A stretch of 15,783 bases of DNA, taken from assembly GCA_900543695.1 (NCBI GenBank), contig UQSG01000046.1, positions 1-15,783 on the forward strand. Reading direction: 5' to 3'. Shown one piece after another: positions 13,962 through 15,783 of the stretch. The position numbers were made by a program, and so were the translations under genes. Each line of letters begins with the position of its first letter. The first letter of the stretch is position 1. This stretch comes from an uncultured Clostridium sp. (GTDB taxonomy: Bacteria > Bacillota > Clostridia > UBA1212 > UBA1255). Below the pieces are notes generated by a model, which worked only from the letters and a program-made list of their open reading frames with translations, was not told the origin of the DNA and searched no databases.

Positions 13962-15377
13962 TTATTCTATTCTTTTCATGGCGCCGTGGCCGGGGCAGAG
14001 TAAAAATCCTTGATATTCGCTGAGCAGAGCGGCTCTGCATTCCCTGGCTGCGGCCGGATCCGAGTCCACGCCTGTCATCAGAAAGGGCGCGAGCCGGTTG
14101 AATTCCTGCTGCTCTTTGGAAAAGCCTTTTATGTTGACGTATATATCGCCGCTGAATATTAATTCTAATTCTTTGCAGACAATCACCGTTTCGCCTTTTA
14201 CATGACCGCCGCTGCCTTCATAGAACGCAAAGCGCCACGGTCCGAAGCACTTTGAACCGATATAGGAAAGCGCCGCATCGTCTTGCTTTTCGCCTACAGC
14301 GATGCAGCGGCTAAGCTCCGGCGGTTCATATTCAGAAATGATCTTGCTCAGCGAGCAGTAAGGGGCGTGGAGCGGATTCTGCTCTCTGAAATTCGGAGCG
14401 CCGTTTTGTTCTGCCGCGAAATTATCATAGCAGCTCTGACTCATATAAATTTTGTCCATGATGGGCAGCAGCCCCGTATGGTCGATATCGGCGTGAGTAA
14501 TAAACGCATATTTCGTTTTGCCGGAAAAGCCGGGAAAAAGGCGCTCAAGCAGCGCGAGCATTTCATTTTTGTAGCAGGCGAATCCGCAGTCAACAAACAG
14601 CAGCGCTCCGCCATGCTCTAAAATATATGTGTTGCTTCCGCACGGCGGCTCTATGCAATAGAGAAGCAGATCCTTTGTCAAAGGGAAAGAAGATATCTTC
14701 GGGCGAAACCGCTCGTTTTTCGCTTCTGTGACAAATTGTGCGAAGCGCCGGATATAGTCGAACGTCTGAAGCGGAGATTTGTTTTGCTCGTCCAGCAGCT
14801 GCATCAGCCGGTTGGCATGGATGAGCACGGTGTTGGTTTGCGCCTGCGACAGACCGAGCAGCTCGCGCATTTTATTCGCGAAGGTGATGTAAAATACCGT
14901 TCCGTCCAGCAGACGGTCTGTGACCTGATAGTCAAGGATATGAATTTCGCAGATTCTGGAGATTTCTTCGATCAATCGTTTGATTTCGCCCGTATTTTCT
15001 ATTAAAAGGCCCATTTTAAAATGCTGGTATGCCGTTCCGTTTTCCTGTGAGCTGATATATGAGATGTTCACCTGATAGCGGTTCAGAATTTCAAGGACCG
15101 GGGTGACCGCGCCCGGTTTGTCCGGAAGCGTCAGCACAATCATCAGGATTTGTCTGTTTTCATCCCTGTTGGTAAGATATCCGCAGGCAGACAATTTGCG
15201 GGCGATTTCGTCATGCTGCGCCGGCGCGGCAGAGACTTCAATAAACAAGGTATGTAAATCGACCGCTTTGTTATAGTTTACCCGAACGATATTGCCGCCG
15301 GCCGCCGCGATGATTTTACTGGAGAGAAGAAAGGCGCCTGCTTTATCAGGCATTTTGGTGACGTAGGTTTTTCGCAT
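13962..15377 (-). CDS. ACT-ACT-metallo-beta-lactamase-fold protein
   Basis: A 471-residue protein with three parts. Two ACT-type ligand-binding domains (about 1-72, with KMPDKAGA, and 76-152, with TLPDKPGAV) are known elsewhere to bind amino acids. A helical linker (about 155-225) follows. The C-terminal metallo-beta-lactamase fold (about 235-471) has metal-site residues H295, D297, D299, H300 in THADIDH, then H392 in GGHVKGE, D411 in FSGD and H464 in CPGHG. The second His of the usual HxHxDH is Asp. The reaction is unknown; an amino-acid-controlled hydrolase is a reasonable guess. GGAGG lies 11 nt before the ATG at 15377; the longer open frame upstream passes through the promoter. It precedes amt on the same strand. 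Confidence 0.8.
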   Translation of the reverse strand: MRKTYVTKMPDKAGAFLLSSKIIAAAGGNIVRVNYNKAVDLHTLFIEVSAAPAQHDEIARKLSACGYLTNRDENRQILMIVLTLPDKPGAVTPVLEILNRYQVNISYISSQENGTAYQHFKMGLLIENTGEIKRLIEEISRICEIHILDYQVTDRLLDGTVFYITFANKMRELLGLSQAQTNTVLIHANRLMQLLDEQNKSPLQTFDYIRRFAQFVTEAKNERFRPKISSFPLTKDLLLYCIEPPCGSNTYILEHGGALLFVDCGFACYKNEMLALLERLFPGFSGKTKYAFITHADIDHTGLLPIMDKIYMSQSCYDNFAAEQNGAPNFREQNPLHAPYCSLSKIISEYEPPELSRCIAVGEKQDDAALSYIGSKCFGPWRFAFYEGSGGHVKGETVIVCKELELIFSGDIYVNIKGFSKEQQEFNRLAPFLMTGVDSDPAAARECRAALLSEYQGFLLCPGHGAMKRIE

Positions 15378-15401
15378 AGCTTCTGATACCTCCACCGTTT
15401 G

Positions 15402-15430
15402 ATTATATCGGTAAACCAAAAGGTCAGCAA
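15402..15430 (-). promoter_or_regulatory. Promoter of ACT/MBL gene
   Basis: On the minus strand: -35 TTGCTG (15425-15430), 17-bp spacer, -10 TATAAT (15402-15407). Transcription would start near 15395, about 18 nt before the start codon. Confidence 0.6.
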
Positions 15431-15450
15431 GAGGCGATCTTCTGGCGTGC

Positions 15451-15536
15451 GCTTCAAGCGGCAAGCCGGAGCCTGCCTTTCTCGCGAGGACGCTTGCATC
15501 TGAGTAAGGGAGCCGGCGGATGGCTTATCTTGAAGC
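15451..15536. repeat. Long inverted repeat between tRNA-Gln and the ACT/MBL gene
   Basis: GCTTCAAG (15451-15458) pairs with CTTGAAGC (15529-15536), and inside it AAGCC (15463-15467) pairs with GGCTT (15522-15526). The interior is GC-rich and contains the palindrome CTCGCGAG. It is outside every supported gene, and its role is unknown. Confidence 0.35.
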
Positions 15537-15544
15537 CGCACGAC

Positions 15545-15578
15545 AAAAAAGCCGGAGCAAAGTACGCTTTGCTCCGGC
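15545..15578 (-). terminator. Terminator of tRNA-Gln
   Basis: A perfect 12-bp stem (15551-15562 with 15567-15578, loop TACG) is followed on the minus strand by six T. It begins 1 nt after the encoded CCA end of the tRNA. Confidence 0.92.
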
Positions 15579-15579
15579 G

Positions 15580-15655
15580 TGGCTGGGATGGCTGGATTCG
15601 AACCAGCGAACTGCCAGAGTCAAAGTCTGGTGCCTTACCGCTTGGCTACACCCCA
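15580..15655 (-). tRNA. tRNA-Gln (UUG)
   Basis: A 76-nt cloverleaf on the minus strand. The acceptor stem TGGGGTG pairs with CATCCCA, discriminator G73 and the CCA end are encoded (15580-15582). The anticodon stem CCAGA/TCTGG encloses loop CTTTGAC with anticodon TTG (15621-15623). The T arm is GCTGG-TTCGAAT-CCAGC. It reads glutamine codons CAA and, by wobble, CAG, and is the substrate of the GlnRS encoded at 2972-4648. Confidence 0.97.
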
Positions 15656-15671
15656 CCAAAAGCCTTTACGG

Positions 15672-15700
15672 ATTATACTCTTTGCCGCTGCGCATGTCAA
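15672..15700 (-). promoter_or_regulatory. Consensus promoter of tRNA-Gln
   Basis: On the minus strand a perfect -35 TTGACA (15695-15700), 17-bp spacer and perfect -10 TATAAT (15672-15677). It lies 16 nt before the tRNA 5' end. The remaining window edge (15701-15783) shows no supported feature. Confidence 0.92.
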
Positions 15701-15783
15701 GGCAAAGCTGCCGAAAGGCTCATTCCGTGCTGTAGGATTACAATACATGTGTTACAGTTGAACCTAGAAAAAAATAGCGAAGT

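Overview
The window looks like chromosomal core sequence from a Bacillota bacterium, most likely class Clostridia. The evidence is near-consensus sigma-A promoters, strong GGAGG ribosome binding sites, a clostridial-type thiSFGH gene order with short family-2 ThiF, a Firmicutes-style 6S RNA, and AT-rich intergenic DNA around GC-richer genes. The genus-level placement cannot be made from this sequence alone. I see no phage, transposon or CRISPR.

Layout: (1) 1-1304, minus strand: ispD (MEP isoprenoid pathway), a small DUF3343/Se-S-carrier-like gene, then a 6S RNA gene with its own promoter and terminator. (2) 1422-4648, plus strand: gltX and glnS, overlapping by 17 nt behind one strong promoter; a matching tRNA-Gln(UUG) lies at the right end of the window. 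(3) 4652-6275: a HAD-type phosphatase (minus, possibly leaderless), a GNAT acetyltransferase (plus) and a small membrane-anchored protein with an F5/8C (discoidin)-like end (minus). (4) 6467-8416: a GH127-type (DUF1680) beta-L-arabinofuranosidase-like enzyme, divergent from the discoidin-like gene. (5) 8394-12017: a thiazole-branch thiamine operon thiS-thiF-thiG-thiH-tenI/thiE, with a structured, terminator-containing leader and no recognisable TPP riboswitch. (6) 12079-13925, minus: an ammonium transporter fused to a P-II signalling domain, with an intrinsic terminator between its promoter and its start codon. (7) 13962-15377, minus: a double-ACT plus metallo-beta-lactamase-fold protein. (8) 15551-15700, minus: tRNA-Gln(UUG) with a perfect consensus promoter and a perfect terminator.

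How they work together: thiS/F/G/H make and assemble the thiazole part of thiamine from tyrosine-derived iminoglycine and ThiS-thiocarboxylate. The last gene resembles the tautomerase TenI more than true ThiE, so pyrimidine synthesis and coupling must be encoded elsewhere. GlnRS with tRNA-Gln implies direct glutaminylation, and GluRS is then expected to serve tRNA-Glu. The Amt-PII fusion and the neighbouring ACT protein suggest a nitrogen/amino-acid sensing neighbourhood, but that link is inference. The least ordinary parts are the two candidate attenuators (thi leader and amt leader), the Tyr-less T-loop of the fused P-II domain, a near-identical 18-bp palindrome at two promoters, and the TenI-like replacement of ThiE.
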